DNA from: Deltaproteobacteria bacterium
GTDB lineage: Bacteria > Bdellovibrionota_B > Oligoflexia > Oligoflexales > Bog-1112
Reading direction: 5' to 3'
Assembly (NCBI GenBank): GCA_016186945.1
Contig: JACPKR010000035.1
Coordinates: 1 to 58,391, forward strand
Length of the DNA stretch: 58,391 bases
How positions within the stretch are numbered: position 1 is the stretch's first letter; each line of letters starts with the position of its first letter. The notes under the pieces were generated by a model, which saw nothing but the letters and a program-made list of their open reading frames with translations, was not told the DNA's origin and searched no databases. Positions 26,078 through 35,589 of the stretch are shown here, one piece after another. Both the position numbers and the translations under genes were made by a program.

Positions 26078-27310
26078 ATGAAATCCATAGTCATTCTGCT
26101 AAGTGCCTTCCTGTCCACGGCTCTGTCTGCCATTACTTTAAGACAGGCCTATGAACGCGCATTGGAAACCAGAAGCGGACTAGCCAATAAGAAAATAGAC
26201 GAAAATATAGCCCTTTTGCAAAAGTCCCAGACGCTAAGTGCCTTCTATCCAAATTTCGAATTGTCATCGGTGAATCAATGGAGAGATCAAGCCAGCAGTT
26301 CAGCGTTTGAAAGACAGTTCAGTACAGCCCATCAACACACCGCACGTCTGACGATGCGCCAGATGCTCTTCCACGGTGGAGCGGAATACGAAGCTCTAAA
26401 AATTGCGGGGCTGGAGATTGAAGCTCGACGCCTGGAGCAGCAAGAGATCGAACTGGAAATCTATGACACGGTTGCCAACTCTTTTTTCGCAATTTTGGCA
26501 CTGGAGGCAGATGCCAAGAACTTAGAAGATCAGGTCGGAACTTTAGAGCAGCGCAATTTTATCCTTAAGCAAAGGGTGAAGCTCGGGCGTAACAAAGCAT
26601 CCGATTTGACCGCTGCACTTAGCCAAGCTGCCAAGCTCAAGTCAGAACTACCCACCTTACGCAGCAAGATAGAAGGAGAGAAGCAAAATTTTCTTTGGCT
26701 CATAGGGTCCGATCGTGTGGAAAGGTTAGAAGATGAAGTGCGGTCGTGGACTGCCGCTGATGATATCAGCATGGATGTCGATAGAGTCCCTGCGATCCGA
26801 GCGAGGAAAAAGCTGTCGGAAATTCAAGACAGACGTATCAGCATGGCTCGGTCTGAATTTCTGCCCAACGTGGACCTCAGTGCAAGTTACTATGTCGATC
26901 GAACGGGAACGCCCTCTGACTCACGGTGGGATGCAGCGTTGAACGCCACTTGGCTACTTTTCAGTGGGGATACGACCAGAAGCGAAATTCGCATTCAAGT
27001 GCTGGAACGCAACAAACTTGAAAATGAAATCGCTGATCTGAGCCGACAAATTCAATTGAGGTTTGAGGTTCAAAAAGAGCAGTTAAGGCTTTATCAAGTG
27101 TCTATGGGGGAATTAGAAACCGCTCTCACCTTTGCGAAAAAAACTTACGAGGAGCAGCAGAGGGACTTTGAGTTCGGTCTCGTGTCGAATCTTGACGTGC
27201 TTCGAGCCTTAGATGACTTACTGTTCGCACGAAGAAGTTACGACCTTGAAAAGATAAATGGCCGACTGCTCTGGTTTCGGCTTCACACCATGGCGGGTAT
27301 GCTCCCATGA
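26078..27310 (+). CDS. TolC-like outer membrane efflux protein
   Basis: About 410 residues. Signal peptide MKSIVILLSAFLSTALSA, then the OMF pattern: ITLRQAYERALETRSGLANK at the N-terminus, long alpha-helical segments, LEDQVGTLEQRNFILKQRV, and a second related repeat in the C-terminal half ending FGLVSNLDVLRALDDLLFAR. It forms the exit duct for the RND pump encoded next, whose start overlaps it (ATGA). The visible upstream sequence is the repeat A anti-SD-like segment, and no normal Shine-Dalgarno is seen. The frame is open upstream through the repeats to 25964, but a signal peptide start at 26078 is more sensible. Confidence 0.88.
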   Translation: MKSIVILLSAFLSTALSAITLRQAYERALETRSGLANKKIDENIALLQKSQTLSAFYPNFELSSVNQWRDQASSSAFERQFSTAHQHTARLTMRQMLFHGGAEYEALKIAGLEIEARRLEQQEIELEIYDTVANSFFAILALEADAKNLEDQVGTLEQRNFILKQRVKLGRNKASDLTAALSQAAKLKSELPTLRSKIEGEKQNFLWLIGSDRVERLEDEVRSWTAADDISMDVDRVPAIRARKKLSEIQDRRISMARSEFLPNVDLSASYYVDRTGTPSDSRWDAALNATWLLFSGDTTRSEIRIQVLERNKLENEIADLSRQIQLRFEVQKEQLRLYQVSMGELETALTFAKKTYEEQQRDFEFGLVSNLDVLRALDDLLFARRSYDLEKINGRLLWFRLHTMAGMLP

Positions 27311-30300
27311 TTTTATCAGACTTTTCCATAAGTCGTCCAGTCTTCGCATGGATTCTCATGTTTGGTCTGATTTTCTTCGGTGCGCTTTCGTTTAGAAAAA
27401 TGGGCGTGAATGAAAATCCAGACGTCGAGTTTCCCACAATTACCGTTAGCTATACCTACGTAGGGGCGACCCCGGAAGTCATTGAAAAGGATGTCGTTGA
27501 ACCAGTCGAAGGGGTCCTGGTTGCGATGCAGGGGATTCGCAACATCTCATCAACGTCCGATCGGGGTAGTGCAAGGATTTCGCTGGAGTTTGAACTTGAT
27601 AAAGACATCGACTTCGCACTTCAGGAAGTTAACACGCTTCTCAGTCGTGCTCAGCGCGTACTACCGAACAGCGTAGAAGCCCCTGTCGCAACGAAATTAA
27701 ACATCAACGACCGTCCGATCATGTACCTGGCCTTGAGTTCTCAATCGCTTCCCCTGCGTGAGCTGATGCTCCTTTTCCGGGATCGCATCCGTGACCGCCT
27801 GTCAACGATCGACGGCGTTGCCGATGTCCAAGCGTTCGGTTACCACGAGCCGGTCCTGCGCATTGACATCGACGCGAAGAAACTTACAAGCCTTCAACTT
27901 ACCGCAAGTGATGTTGTGAACAGCATTCAGAGGGAACATAGCGAGCTTCCCGCTGGTAAATTCGAATACGACAGCTCGGAAGAGCTTATCAGAGTCATGG
28001 GAGAAGCATCCAAAATTTCCGATTTTGAAACTATGGTGATTGGCAGACGAGGAGGTGCTCCGAATTTCAAAACCACCCGTCTTCGGGACGTCGCGAAAAT
28101 AACGGAGGGCCTAGAAAATATCCGCAGGATCTCCCGGGTGAATGGAGTCTTGTCTCTGGGAGTCGCTGTTCAAAAACAGAGGGGTGTCAATGCAGTTACG
28201 ACAGCGGACCGTGTGAAAGAACGACTCGCTGAAATTAACAAAACTCTTCCGCCTGACACTTCCCTTATGGTGAACCTTGATACGACAAAATTTATTCGCG
28301 AGAGTATCGGTGAGCTTCTCTTCACCCTTCTGTTGTCAGCCATCCTTACATCGTTGATCTGCTGGCTTTTCATCGGCTCCTGGTCCTCAGCCGTCAATAT
28401 ACTCTTGGCAATCCCGACCTCGGTAATCGGGACCTTTATTTTTATTCACCAGTTTGGTTTTACCTTGAACACTTTTTCCCTTCTGGCCCTAGCCCTGTCC
28501 ATCGGGATTATAGTGGACGACGCCATTGTGATGTTGGAAAACATAACGCGTTACATGCAGAAGGGATTCGACCGTGTCAATGCATCGTTCAAAGGAGCGC
28601 GAGAGGTTACGTTCGTCGTCATTGCAACAACGGTCGCGCTTGTCGCGATTTTCATCCCCATTGCTTTTATGGAAGGAATCGAGGGGCGCTTTTTCTTTGA
28701 GTTTGTTGTAACGATTGCCATCGCCGTATCTCTATCGTCAGTTGAGGCGCTCACGCTTGCGCCGATGCGGTGTTCACAGTTCTTGAATATTACTGAGCGC
28801 AGTTCCTTCGTGGGAAAAGCGCTCGATCGAACCATTAATAGAACACGGACCTTATACGGCATTCTCCTGAATTGGTGCCTGGATCACCGTTGGACTGTGG
28901 TTTGCGGATCAGTGCTCCTTTTTGCTGCTTCTCTCCTGTCTTTCCGAATTCTACCCACCGAGTTGATCCCCCAGCAGGATCAGGGTTCCCTGTTCCTGAC
29001 GTTTCAGGCACCGGCAGGCTCTTCCCTGAGCTATACAGAAGCAAAGGTTGCCGAGTTTGAAAAGATTGCATTAGCGCACCCTGGGGTTGAGCGTGTTTTT
29101 ACGGCGATAGGGGGATTCGGAGAAGGCGGCCAGAGCAATAGAGGAAATGGTTTCATCATGCTGAAGGAAAGGGATCAGAGGACACAGGATCAATTCGATA
29201 TTGCCTCTGACTTACGAAAAGCGGTGCTGAATATTGAAGGTCTTCGTGTCTTCGTACGGGATTCCACAGGCGGACAACTTGCGGGCCGGCGCGGAAGCCC
29301 CATCGAATTCACCCTGAACGGTCCCGATCCTCAGGAACAAAGGCGTTTGTATCTTGAATTCAAGAAGAGGATGGACACAGACACGGACATCGTGGATACG
29401 AGGTCGGACGATGTGGAAACGCTTCCTGAAGTCCACATTATCCCCGATAGAGAAAGAGCTGCACAACGAGGTGTAGAAATCTTGGAGATTGCCCAAACGA
29501 TCAACACAATGTTTGGAGGCTCTCGTGTCAGTCAATACACGAGCGGGGGACGACGCTTTGACATCGTAGCTCAGTTGGGGGAAAAGGACAGGGATGAAAT
29601 GGCAGATGTGGAGCCTATACTGATCAGAAACAATCGAGGGGAGCTTCTTCCTCTGAAAGAACTGGTGAGATTCGAAAAGCGGGACGGTCCCCAGATCATC
29701 TTTCGTGAGGACCGACAGCGAGGTCTGCGGGTGGACGCATCAGTTGCCAAAGGTGTAAAGGTCGGAGAGATAACATCAAGGGTAGAGGGTTGGGCTAAGG
29801 AAATTTTGCCACCCCACTATTTCATCAAATTCTCTACAACGCCTCAGGAACGTTTATGGGAAACTGTCTTGATCATGCTCCTGGGTCTGATCGTTTCTTA
29901 CATGATTTTGTCGTCACAGTTCAATTCCTTCATTGATCCACTGCTTGTTTTCCTTGCCATTCCATTTGGTCTGACGGGATCCATTTTTGCTCTGTTGCTG
30001 GGAGGGCAGAGCCTTAACCTCTACAGCATGATCGGCATTTTGTTGACGATGGGGATAGTCAAGAAAAACTCTATCCTTCTTGTGGAATTTGCCAACCAGC
30101 TCCGAGATCGAGGGCGCGATATAAGGAGCGCACTCAGCGAGGCGTCCTCTATCCGTCTGCGTCCCATCTTGATGACCAATTTCGCAACCATTGCAGCGGC
30201 CATTCCTCCCGCGCTGGCCTTGGGACCGGGTGCAGAAACAAGAATTCCCATGGCTCTGACCGTCATCGGGGGGGTGACCCTGTCCGTTCTGTTTACACTT

Positions 30301-30366
30301 TTTGTTGTGCCCTGCACCTATAGTCTGGTAGCACCCAAGAGGATTAAGGTACTTGAGGAACACTAG
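27307..30366 (+). CDS. RND-family efflux pump (AcrB/MexB/HAE1 type)
   Basis: 1019 residues, the length of proton-driven HAE1 transporters of the inner membrane. The N-terminus MILSDFSISRPVFAWILMFG is characteristic. Proton-relay acids lie in GIIVDDAIVMLEN (about 403-404, equivalent to AcrB D407/D408) and the lysine in MGIVKKNSILLVEFA (about 919). Two large periplasmic loops and 12 membrane segments are in the usual places. It starts within the stop of the TolC-like gene. A membrane-fusion adaptor gene, normally adjacent, is absent from the window. Confidence 0.93.
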   Translation: MILSDFSISRPVFAWILMFGLIFFGALSFRKMGVNENPDVEFPTITVSYTYVGATPEVIEKDVVEPVEGVLVAMQGIRNISSTSDRGSARISLEFELDKDIDFALQEVNTLLSRAQRVLPNSVEAPVATKLNINDRPIMYLALSSQSLPLRELMLLFRDRIRDRLSTIDGVADVQAFGYHEPVLRIDIDAKKLTSLQLTASDVVNSIQREHSELPAGKFEYDSSEELIRVMGEASKISDFETMVIGRRGGAPNFKTTRLRDVAKITEGLENIRRISRVNGVLSLGVAVQKQRGVNAVTTADRVKERLAEINKTLPPDTSLMVNLDTTKFIRESIGELLFTLLLSAILTSLICWLFIGSWSSAVNILLAIPTSVIGTFIFIHQFGFTLNTFSLLALALSIGIIVDDAIVMLENITRYMQKGFDRVNASFKGAREVTFVVIATTVALVAIFIPIAFMEGIEGRFFFEFVVTIAIAVSLSSVEALTLAPMRCSQFLNITERSSFVGKALDRTINRTRTLYGILLNWCLDHRWTVVCGSVLLFAASLLSFRILPTELIPQQDQGSLFLTFQAPAGSSLSYTEAKVAEFEKIALAHPGVERVFTAIGGFGEGGQSNRGNGFIMLKERDQRTQDQFDIASDLRKAVLNIEGLRVFVRDSTGGQLAGRRGSPIEFTLNGPDPQEQRRLYLEFKKRMDTDTDIVDTRSDDVETLPEVHIIPDRERAAQRGVEILEIAQTINTMFGGSRVSQYTSGGRRFDIVAQLGEKDRDEMADVEPILIRNNRGELLPLKELVRFEKRDGPQIIFREDRQRGLRVDASVAKGVKVGEITSRVEGWAKEILPPHYFIKFSTTPQERLWETVLIMLLGLIVSYMILSSQFNSFIDPLLVFLAIPFGLTGSIFALLLGGQSLNLYSMIGILLTMGIVKKNSILLVEFANQLRDRGRDIRSALSEASSIRLRPILMTNFATIAAAIPPALALGPGAETRIPMALTVIGGVTLSVLFTLFVVPCTYSLVAPKRIKVLEEH

Positions 30367-30485
30367 CCACTAGGGGCAATAGCAAGGAAGGGAGTTTGAG
30401 GGAAAACTTCGCAGATGGTTTCCCTCAGGGTAATTCTTGGAGGAACCAGCTGCGTAGTTTCCTCCAAACCACCTCCTTGCCCCGA
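30367..30485. repeat. Repeat A variant with a different first half
   Basis: The outer part CCACTAGGGGCAATAGCAAG, then AAGGGAGTTTGAGGGAAAAC and GATGGTTTCCCTCAGGGTAA, replaces the usual G-rich tract. The second half is the standard GGAGGAACCAGCTGCGTAG hairpin with AAACCACCTCCTTGCCCC. It begins right at the RND gene's stop. Confidence 0.8.
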
Positions 30486-30495
30486 GAGGAAGCTC

Positions 30496-31680
30496 ATGCG
30501 CATCATTCACACCCCTCTTGATGAGGCTCTTGCCTCTTTTCGCGAGCCTGGTTTCCTGGAACCTGTCAGCGCGGAGGTGTGCATACATTTGGCAAGCTTG
30601 GCAGCTTATGCCGGCGCGGGCTGGGTACACCTAAATCCGCTCGTCGGAGCGGTCGCCGTCGATAGTGAGCATCGCTTTCTTGCTTCCGCTGCTCATCTTG
30701 CATTCGGAAACCACCATGCTGAAAAGAACCTGGTCGACAAAATCCGGCAAAAAGGCATGGGTGCTTCTCTCAAAGGTGGGACGATTTATGTCACACTCGA
30801 ACCGTGCTGCCATTACGGAAAAACTCCTCCCTGCACAGAACTTCTTATCTCCCTTGGGTTAAAGAGAATTGTGTATGGAATGATTGATCCTAACCCCGTT
30901 GTGAATGGAAAGGGCATTCGACTGTTAGAGGCGCAAGGAATTAGCTGTGAGACCTCTCCACAATTTGCAGAGCTAAGTGCCCCCCTCTTGGAACTCTATC
31001 GTTGGAACCTTGAGCAGAAGACCCCTTTCGTAGCGATGAAAGCGGCTTCTACCCTGAACGGTATCGCCTGTAGGGAGGGTGACAAGCGAATGTGGTTAAC
31101 ATCAGAACGTGCCCGCGACTATGGCCACTGGTTGCGCCAATATTACCAGGCCATCCTCGTAGGGGCTAACACCGTGATCGCCGATAACCCGACACTCAAT
31201 ATGCGGCATCCGCGGTTAAAGGGACGAACCCCTCTGCGGATCGTCCTCGATAGGCGAGGAGACGTTTTTCATACGCGATCCATGGATGAACTCAATCTTC
31301 TGAAAGGAGAACCTGAGCGCGTACTGTTCGCTTGCGGCAGTCGTTTCTGGAAAAGTGAGAAAGGGCAGAGCACTCGCCATAACTTGGAAAAGCGAGGCGT
31401 TCAGACTATCGCGCTAAGGGACGTCAATCGACTGCAGAATCTTCTTGAAGAACTCCGCGCGCGTGACGTGGCCAGTATTTTATTGGAAGGTGGTCCGAAA
31501 ATTTGGGGGGCCTTCCTTTCACAGAAACTTGTGAATAAGGTCCATTTGTTCATGGCACCGAGTCTCTTTGCTTCGCGGGGAGGGATGAATGTAATGTCCC
31601 ATGCAAACGAAGATCTTGCTTTGAAGGATCAGAGTTTGATCCTCCTTGCGGACGATTTTCTTATGGAAGGCCGTTTATGA
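30496..31680 (+). CDS. ribD: Riboflavin biosynthesis bifunctional deaminase/reductase
   Basis: Deaminates then reduces the pyrimidine intermediate of riboflavin synthesis. The N-terminal zinc deaminase domain has HHAEKN (His73/Glu75) and PCCHYGKTPPC (103-113). The C-terminal reductase domain has FVAMKAASTLNGIA, ILVGANTVIADNPTL and ILLEGGPKIWGAF. Length 394. The WVHLNPLVGAVAV stretch replaces the usual TxPNPxVG. ATG at 30496 follows GAGAGGA, only 10 bp after repeat A; upstream in-frame codons are repeat DNA. No other rib gene is next to it. It overlaps the next gene (ATGATG). Confidence 0.92.
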   Translation: MRIIHTPLDEALASFREPGFLEPVSAEVCIHLASLAAYAGAGWVHLNPLVGAVAVDSEHRFLASAAHLAFGNHHAEKNLVDKIRQKGMGASLKGGTIYVTLEPCCHYGKTPPCTELLISLGLKRIVYGMIDPNPVVNGKGIRLLEAQGISCETSPQFAELSAPLLELYRWNLEQKTPFVAMKAASTLNGIACREGDKRMWLTSERARDYGHWLRQYYQAILVGANTVIADNPTLNMRHPRLKGRTPLRIVLDRRGDVFHTRSMDELNLLKGEPERVLFACGSRFWKSEKGQSTRHNLEKRGVQTIALRDVNRLQNLLEELRARDVASILLEGGPKIWGAFLSQKLVNKVHLFMAPSLFASRGGMNVMSHANEDLALKDQSLILLADDFLMEGRL

Positions 31681-32102
31681 TGGAAAAAACTCGTCCTACG
31701 TTTGAAGAGATCTACCTGCAACTGGCACAAACGATGGCCAAGCGGTCAACATGCAGCCGGCTTCAGGTGGGCACCGTGATTACAAGTGTGGATTTTCGCA
31801 AGGTTCTTGCCGTTGGATACAACGGCAATGCGACGGGCCTCCCCAACTGCTGTGATCGAGAAGAACCGGGCAATTGCGGTTGTCTGCATTCCGAGGAAAA
31901 TGCGGTCATCAATTGCGATAGTCCGCGGAGTGTTCCTAAGTATGTGTTTGTCACTCACCATCCTTGTGTAGCTTGTGCGAAGAGATTGATTAACCTTGGG
32001 TACGTGAAAAAGGTATTTTATGGGGAAGCTTACAGAACGTCGAACGCATCGGATTTGTTTGAGCGGGTGGGGATCGAGTTGATTAAACTGACCCCATCGT
32101 AG
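31677..32102 (+). CDS. Deoxycytidylate (dCMP) deaminase family, ComEB-like
   Basis: 141 residues of the zinc cytidine/deoxycytidylate deaminase fold: RSTCSRLQVGTVI, the zinc His/catalytic Glu in LHSEENAV (about 70-72), and the two Cys in HHPCVACAKRLI (about 96-99). Extra cysteines in NCCDREEPGNCGCLH fit the second zinc site of dCMP deaminases. Product dUMP would feed dTMP synthesis. It overlaps the ribD stop, with ATG at 31677 or 31680. Confidence 0.85.
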   Translation: MMEKTRPTFEEIYLQLAQTMAKRSTCSRLQVGTVITSVDFRKVLAVGYNGNATGLPNCCDREEPGNCGCLHSEENAVINCDSPRSVPKYVFVTHHPCVACAKRLINLGYVKKVFYGEAYRTSNASDLFERVGIELIKLTPS

Positions 32103-32104
32103 GA

Positions 32105-32141
32105 AGGGGAGCGCCTGGGGCGAGTGAAGCGTTGCCCCTTG
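32105..32141. repeat. Repeat A fragment forming a terminator-like hairpin
   Basis: GGGGCGAGTGAAGCGTTGCC plus the following CC forms a GGGGC/GCCCC hairpin. It lies between two convergent genes and could act as a bidirectional terminator, although no U-run follows. Confidence 0.5.
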
Positions 32142-32143
32142 CA

Positions 32144-33037
32144 CTAAACAATCTGGTCCATGTACTTACGGCTAAGTTGAATTGCGTAATTGTATCCTGC
32201 GGGAGCTTCGTTGAAGATTTCATGCCTGGTTTGTGGCATTTCGATATAAGTCACTTTCGCTCTACTTTTTCGCTGGGCTTTATCCACCCATTGTCGGATG
32301 GCAACCGGGTCGACCAGGCGTTCGTCGTCGCCTACGAGGATTTTCGTGCGCGTCTCCAACTGTGCAAGATTGGACGGCTGGTTAACGAAATCAATAGCGT
32401 CAAGCGTTGACGCAATCCATCCAAAGGTGATTCCCTCTATCTGGTAGGGGCTTTGATATCGGGCTTCAAAACGCTCCTGAGAGTACGTGAAGAGGTTGTT
32501 TTCGAATTTTTTCTTCGCCATGTTTTTTTGAAAATAGGCCTTGTTCATGCCTAGCTTGGCTGCTGTTTTTGCCATTATCCTGGCGACACTGGGTGGGATT
32601 GGGTTTTTGACTCCCAGAAGGGGAGCGCTTATCACAAGTTTGCGAGGTTTGATGTATCCCTTCATGGTTGCGTAGAGGGAGATAAGTCCACCCATCGAGT
32701 GAGCAATCGCCATGTACGGTTTGTCCTCGACGATTTTACTCACAAGTTCCCCAGCGTCGCTTGCCAGTTCTTCGTAGGTGGTGATATGAAGGCGCGGTAG
32801 ACCCTCGGATTCTCCTTGTCCGCGATGGTCCCAGGTGAGAAAGCCCCATTCCTCATTTTTCAGTAGATCGGAAGGGAGGTAATGGTATTTTTCGATATAC
32901 TCTCCATGTCCGTTTAGAAACACAAGGAAGCGTTTTACCGCCTGCGGATGTTTCGCATAGATTCCGTAGCGAATGGTTATACCGTCTTTTGTTTTCAGTC
33001 TGTCGATCTTCCAGGGTGCGTTTAGATGTTGAGCCAT
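32144..33037 (-). CDS. Alpha/beta hydrolase, monoacylglycerol-lipase-like (serine aminopeptidase S33)
   Basis: 297 residues. The nucleophile elbow AHSMGG (Ser about 114), the acid in VGDDERLVDP and the His in QTRHEIFNE form the triad. The oxyanion region is FLNGHGEYIEKY, followed by WDHRGQGESEG, both typical of the MGLL-like lysophospholipase family. Its start overlaps the end of the glycerophosphodiesterase gene by 16 bp. The two may act in sequence on lysophospholipids: acyl removal, then cleavage of glycerophosphodiesters. No signal peptide. Confidence 0.85.
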   Translation of the reverse strand: MAQHLNAPWKIDRLKTKDGITIRYGIYAKHPQAVKRFLVFLNGHGEYIEKYHYLPSDLLKNEEWGFLTWDHRGQGESEGLPRLHITTYEELASDAGELVSKIVEDKPYMAIAHSMGGLISLYATMKGYIKPRKLVISAPLLGVKNPIPPSVARIMAKTAAKLGMNKAYFQKNMAKKKFENNLFTYSQERFEARYQSPYQIEGITFGWIASTLDAIDFVNQPSNLAQLETRTKILVGDDERLVDPVAIRQWVDKAQRKSRAKVTYIEMPQTRHEIFNEAPAGYNYAIQLSRKYMDQIV

Positions 33038-33759
33038 TGTCGTAATTCCCTTGGGCGGTTAGTGCATAAGCCGTCGATTGCCAACTCCCTTAGATAAGAC
33101 CACAAATTCATCTCCTTGTGTAATTGAAAATCATCAATCGCCTTGGGCACCCAGGGAAAAACTTCCCACCCACGATGTTTCGCCTGGTCCATGAACGCGG
33201 GGGTGATGAGGTCATGGCGCGGGTAGATGATATTGGTTCGACATTCCCTGAGAGCGATTTGGGGGCTGTTGAAAGAGACCGGACTGACAAAGTGGTCGAA
33301 GGGACTCCACGTGTATCCGCGCCGAAGGTGGGGGTAATCATGTTTGAGATAGAGAATGGGTTGGGGATGAAAGGATGCCAGGGTCACCTTCTCCTTGTAT
33401 TTCACGTTTTGCACGATTTCAGCGACATGTTTTGCCAGGGCTAAGCTTGGCCCCTTCAGTTCAACAACAAAAGCGACTTGGGGAAGGAAGTCATTGAGAA
33501 CGTTTTCCAGCAAGGGGATCGCTTCGCCATTCTTCAGCTTAAGCGTGGTGAGTTCTTGCGAACTTAGCTGGGAGATTTTGCCCGATATGCCTACCGAGTA
33601 GGCAAGGCTTTCATCGTGCAGGACGAAGACTTTTCCATCCTTGCTCAGACGGGCATCAAGTTCTATGGAGTCAGAACCGCCTTCGATAGCTTTTTCATAG
33701 GCAGACCGACTGTTTTCCAACGCTTCGCGGTTTGCGCCTCGGTGGGCAATGACCAACAT
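33022..33759 (-). CDS. Glycerophosphodiester phosphodiesterase
   Basis: 245 residues of the GDPD TIM-barrel. IAHRGANREALENS (4-17) carries the catalytic His, IELDARLSKDGKVFVLHDE (37-55) carries the metal Glu/Asp and second His, and VVELKGPS carries the third acidic ligand. No signal peptide, so a cytoplasmic (UgpQ-like) enzyme releasing glycerol-3-phosphate is likely. It is the upstream partner of the hydrolase gene. The start ATG has GGAGGCATCCC within 14 bases upstream. Confidence 0.88.
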   Translation of the reverse strand: MLVIAHRGANREALENSRSAYEKAIEGGSDSIELDARLSKDGKVFVLHDESLAYSVGISGKISQLSSQELTTLKLKNGEAIPLLENVLNDFLPQVAFVVELKGPSLALAKHVAEIVQNVKYKEKVTLASFHPQPILYLKHDYPHLRRGYTWSPFDHFVSPVSFNSPQIALRECRTNIIYPRHDLITPAFMDQAKHRGWEVFPWVPKAIDDFQLHKEMNLWSYLRELAIDGLCTNRPRELRQWLNI

Positions 33760-33820
33760 GGGATGCCTCCGGTGTTATAATAGTTGAAAACCCATTCATT
33801 TGTTCTGAAAGGAGCCGCTC

Positions 33821-34483
33821 ATGTTCCCTAACACGCTCAAAGGCAAGAGCCTAAAGTATTTTATTTTAATCTTTCTCATGTTGCCGATAAATCTTTTCGC
33901 CGACCCCAAGACGTTCCTTGTTACTGTGCCACTTCTGACCCTTGGTCGCGACGGTTCATTTCGAGGTGAGTACAACCTCTTCCAGAAGGGGACGGTGGCC
34001 TTGGAGTGGACAGAGTGGGGAGGAAATGGTAAAGGCGAAGAACTAACGGAGACAGAGCGCAAAGAGGCCCCGGAAAGCTCGCTTAAGACCGACGGACGCG
34101 AGCTGGGCTTGATGTTTGGCCGCTATGGTGATCCTCTCAAGATGGCAGGATTCCATTGGGGGTTAGGGGCTGGATTTAGAAGTCTCGACGCGTTCTGGCG
34201 CAAAGCGCCGGAAAATGAGGCTGGGGAAAAAATGACGCTATACGATCTGCGGGTAGCCGGGGCAACTGTGACGGGTCGTGTGGGCTATCGTTTTGTGGGG
34301 GAAGATCTGGGGTTTGCCATAGGTTCCTTTCTCAGTGTCAAGCATTTCCAGAACAAGGTTAGCGACAAAAAGAGCGAGGATACTGCGAACGCTGTGCCTA
34401 TCGTTCAGAGTGACCGACTGGCATTGCAACGACGTTTAATGAGTTCACTACGAATAGGGATTGAGGTTGGTTGGGCCTTCTAA
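33821..34483 (+). CDS. Exported small outer-membrane-like protein
   Basis: 220 residues. Signal peptide: YFILIFLMLPINLFADP. The mature part has Gly/aromatic alternation and ends IGIEVGWAF, the terminal Phe and strand pattern of outer-membrane barrels. A TATAAT at 33776-33781 in the short gap from the divergent GDPD gene could be its -10 box (weak). AAAGGAG precedes the ATG. The 3' end reaches 8 bp before the next gene's start. No family recognised. Confidence 0.6.
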   Translation: MFPNTLKGKSLKYFILIFLMLPINLFADPKTFLVTVPLLTLGRDGSFRGEYNLFQKGTVALEWTEWGGNGKGEELTETERKEAPESSLKTDGRELGLMFGRYGDPLKMAGFHWGLGAGFRSLDAFWRKAPENEAGEKMTLYDLRVAGATVTGRVGYRFVGEDLGFAIGSFLSVKHFQNKVSDKKSEDTANAVPIVQSDRLALQRRLMSSLRIGIEVGWAF

Positions 34484-34490
34484 GAAACCA

Positions 34491-35585
34491 ATGAGAATTG
34501 CTATAGATTGTCGTATGGTACGGCCCCATACGATGCATGGGATTGCCCGCTATGTGCATCAGTTAGTCGAATGGTTTTCTCGTTTTGACACGCCTCATCA
34601 ATTTTTTCCTCTAGTTCAGGAAGACAGTCCCTTTCTAGAGCGGTCATGGCCGAGTCACGTTCATTGTACAGTGCTGCAATCTCCCTGGATCAGTTTTCGC
34701 GAGCAGTGGAATTTGCCACGCCTACTGAAAGCTTTGAACATCGATCTTTTTCATGCTCCTTCTTTTGTCGCCCCCCTCTTTTGCCCTTGCAAGATGATCA
34801 TGACGATACACGATTTGAACCACATAGTGCTTCCGCAGTACTACACGCCTCTTCATCAGTTCTATTACAGCACCGTGGTCAATCGTTCTATCAAGAGGAG
34901 TGAATTTCTCCTGACGGTCTCTGAGTTTTCCAAGAATGAAATCGTGTCAAAATTGAGGGTGGTCCCGGAAAAAATTCAGGTGACTTACAACGGCGTATCT
35001 GAGCTTTATAAACCCATCCAAAATAAGGACTGGTTGCAGTATGTGAGAGAACTCTATGAGTTACCGGCTAAATTTCTCTTTTGTCTAGCTAACAATAAAC
35101 CACACAAGAATGTGCAACAACTTGTGCGGGCGTATGCGTACTCGAAAATTGAGATCCCCCTCGTTTTGGCTGGGCCTGCGAACGCTGATCTAATCAGGTT
35201 AGCGGACTATTATGGGAAAAAGCATCAGCTATTTTTTGTGAGATTTATAGAAGAGGAACACTTGCCAGCGGTTTATTCGCTTTGTCATCTTTTCATTTAC
35301 CCGTCGAGCTATGAGGGCTTTGGTCTGCCGCCGTTGGAAGCTCTAGCCTGCGGGGCACCGGTCGTTGTTGCGAACTCTTCAAGTCTGCCGGAGGTGGTGC
35401 AGGACAACGCCATGTTTATGAACCCGTTCGATATGCGGGAAATCGCTGCGACCCTTCAATTTGCACTGGGTCAAATAGAGACTGGAAATCGGTTCAAGGA
35501 AAAAGGAATTCTGCACGCCCGAAAATTTTCTTGGAAGACAATGGCCGAGAATACGCTTAAAGTTTACGAACGTTGCGTCGAGTGA
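34491..35585 (+). CDS. Glycosyltransferase family 4
   Basis: 364 residues from ATG 34491 (MRIAIDCRMVRPHTMHGIAR), preferred over an upstream in-frame ATG at 34461 that lies in the previous gene. GT-B fold: the N-terminal domain contains FHAPSFVAP and MTIHDLNHI. The nucleotide-sugar domain has LANNKPHKNVQQLVRAY and the EX7E-type segment YPSSYEGFGLPPLEALACGA. It transfers a sugar from an NDP donor at the cytoplasmic face, probably for LPS or another glycan. It is followed 4 bp later by a paralogue. Confidence 0.88.
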   Translation: MRIAIDCRMVRPHTMHGIARYVHQLVEWFSRFDTPHQFFPLVQEDSPFLERSWPSHVHCTVLQSPWISFREQWNLPRLLKALNIDLFHAPSFVAPLFCPCKMIMTIHDLNHIVLPQYYTPLHQFYYSTVVNRSIKRSEFLLTVSEFSKNEIVSKLRVVPEKIQVTYNGVSELYKPIQNKDWLQYVRELYELPAKFLFCLANNKPHKNVQQLVRAYAYSKIEIPLVLAGPANADLIRLADYYGKKHQLFFVRFIEEEHLPAVYSLCHLFIYPSSYEGFGLPPLEALACGAPVVVANSSSLPEVVQDNAMFMNPFDMREIAATLQFALGQIETGNRFKEKGILHARKFSWKTMAENTLKVYERCVE

Positions 35586-35589
35586 AGGA

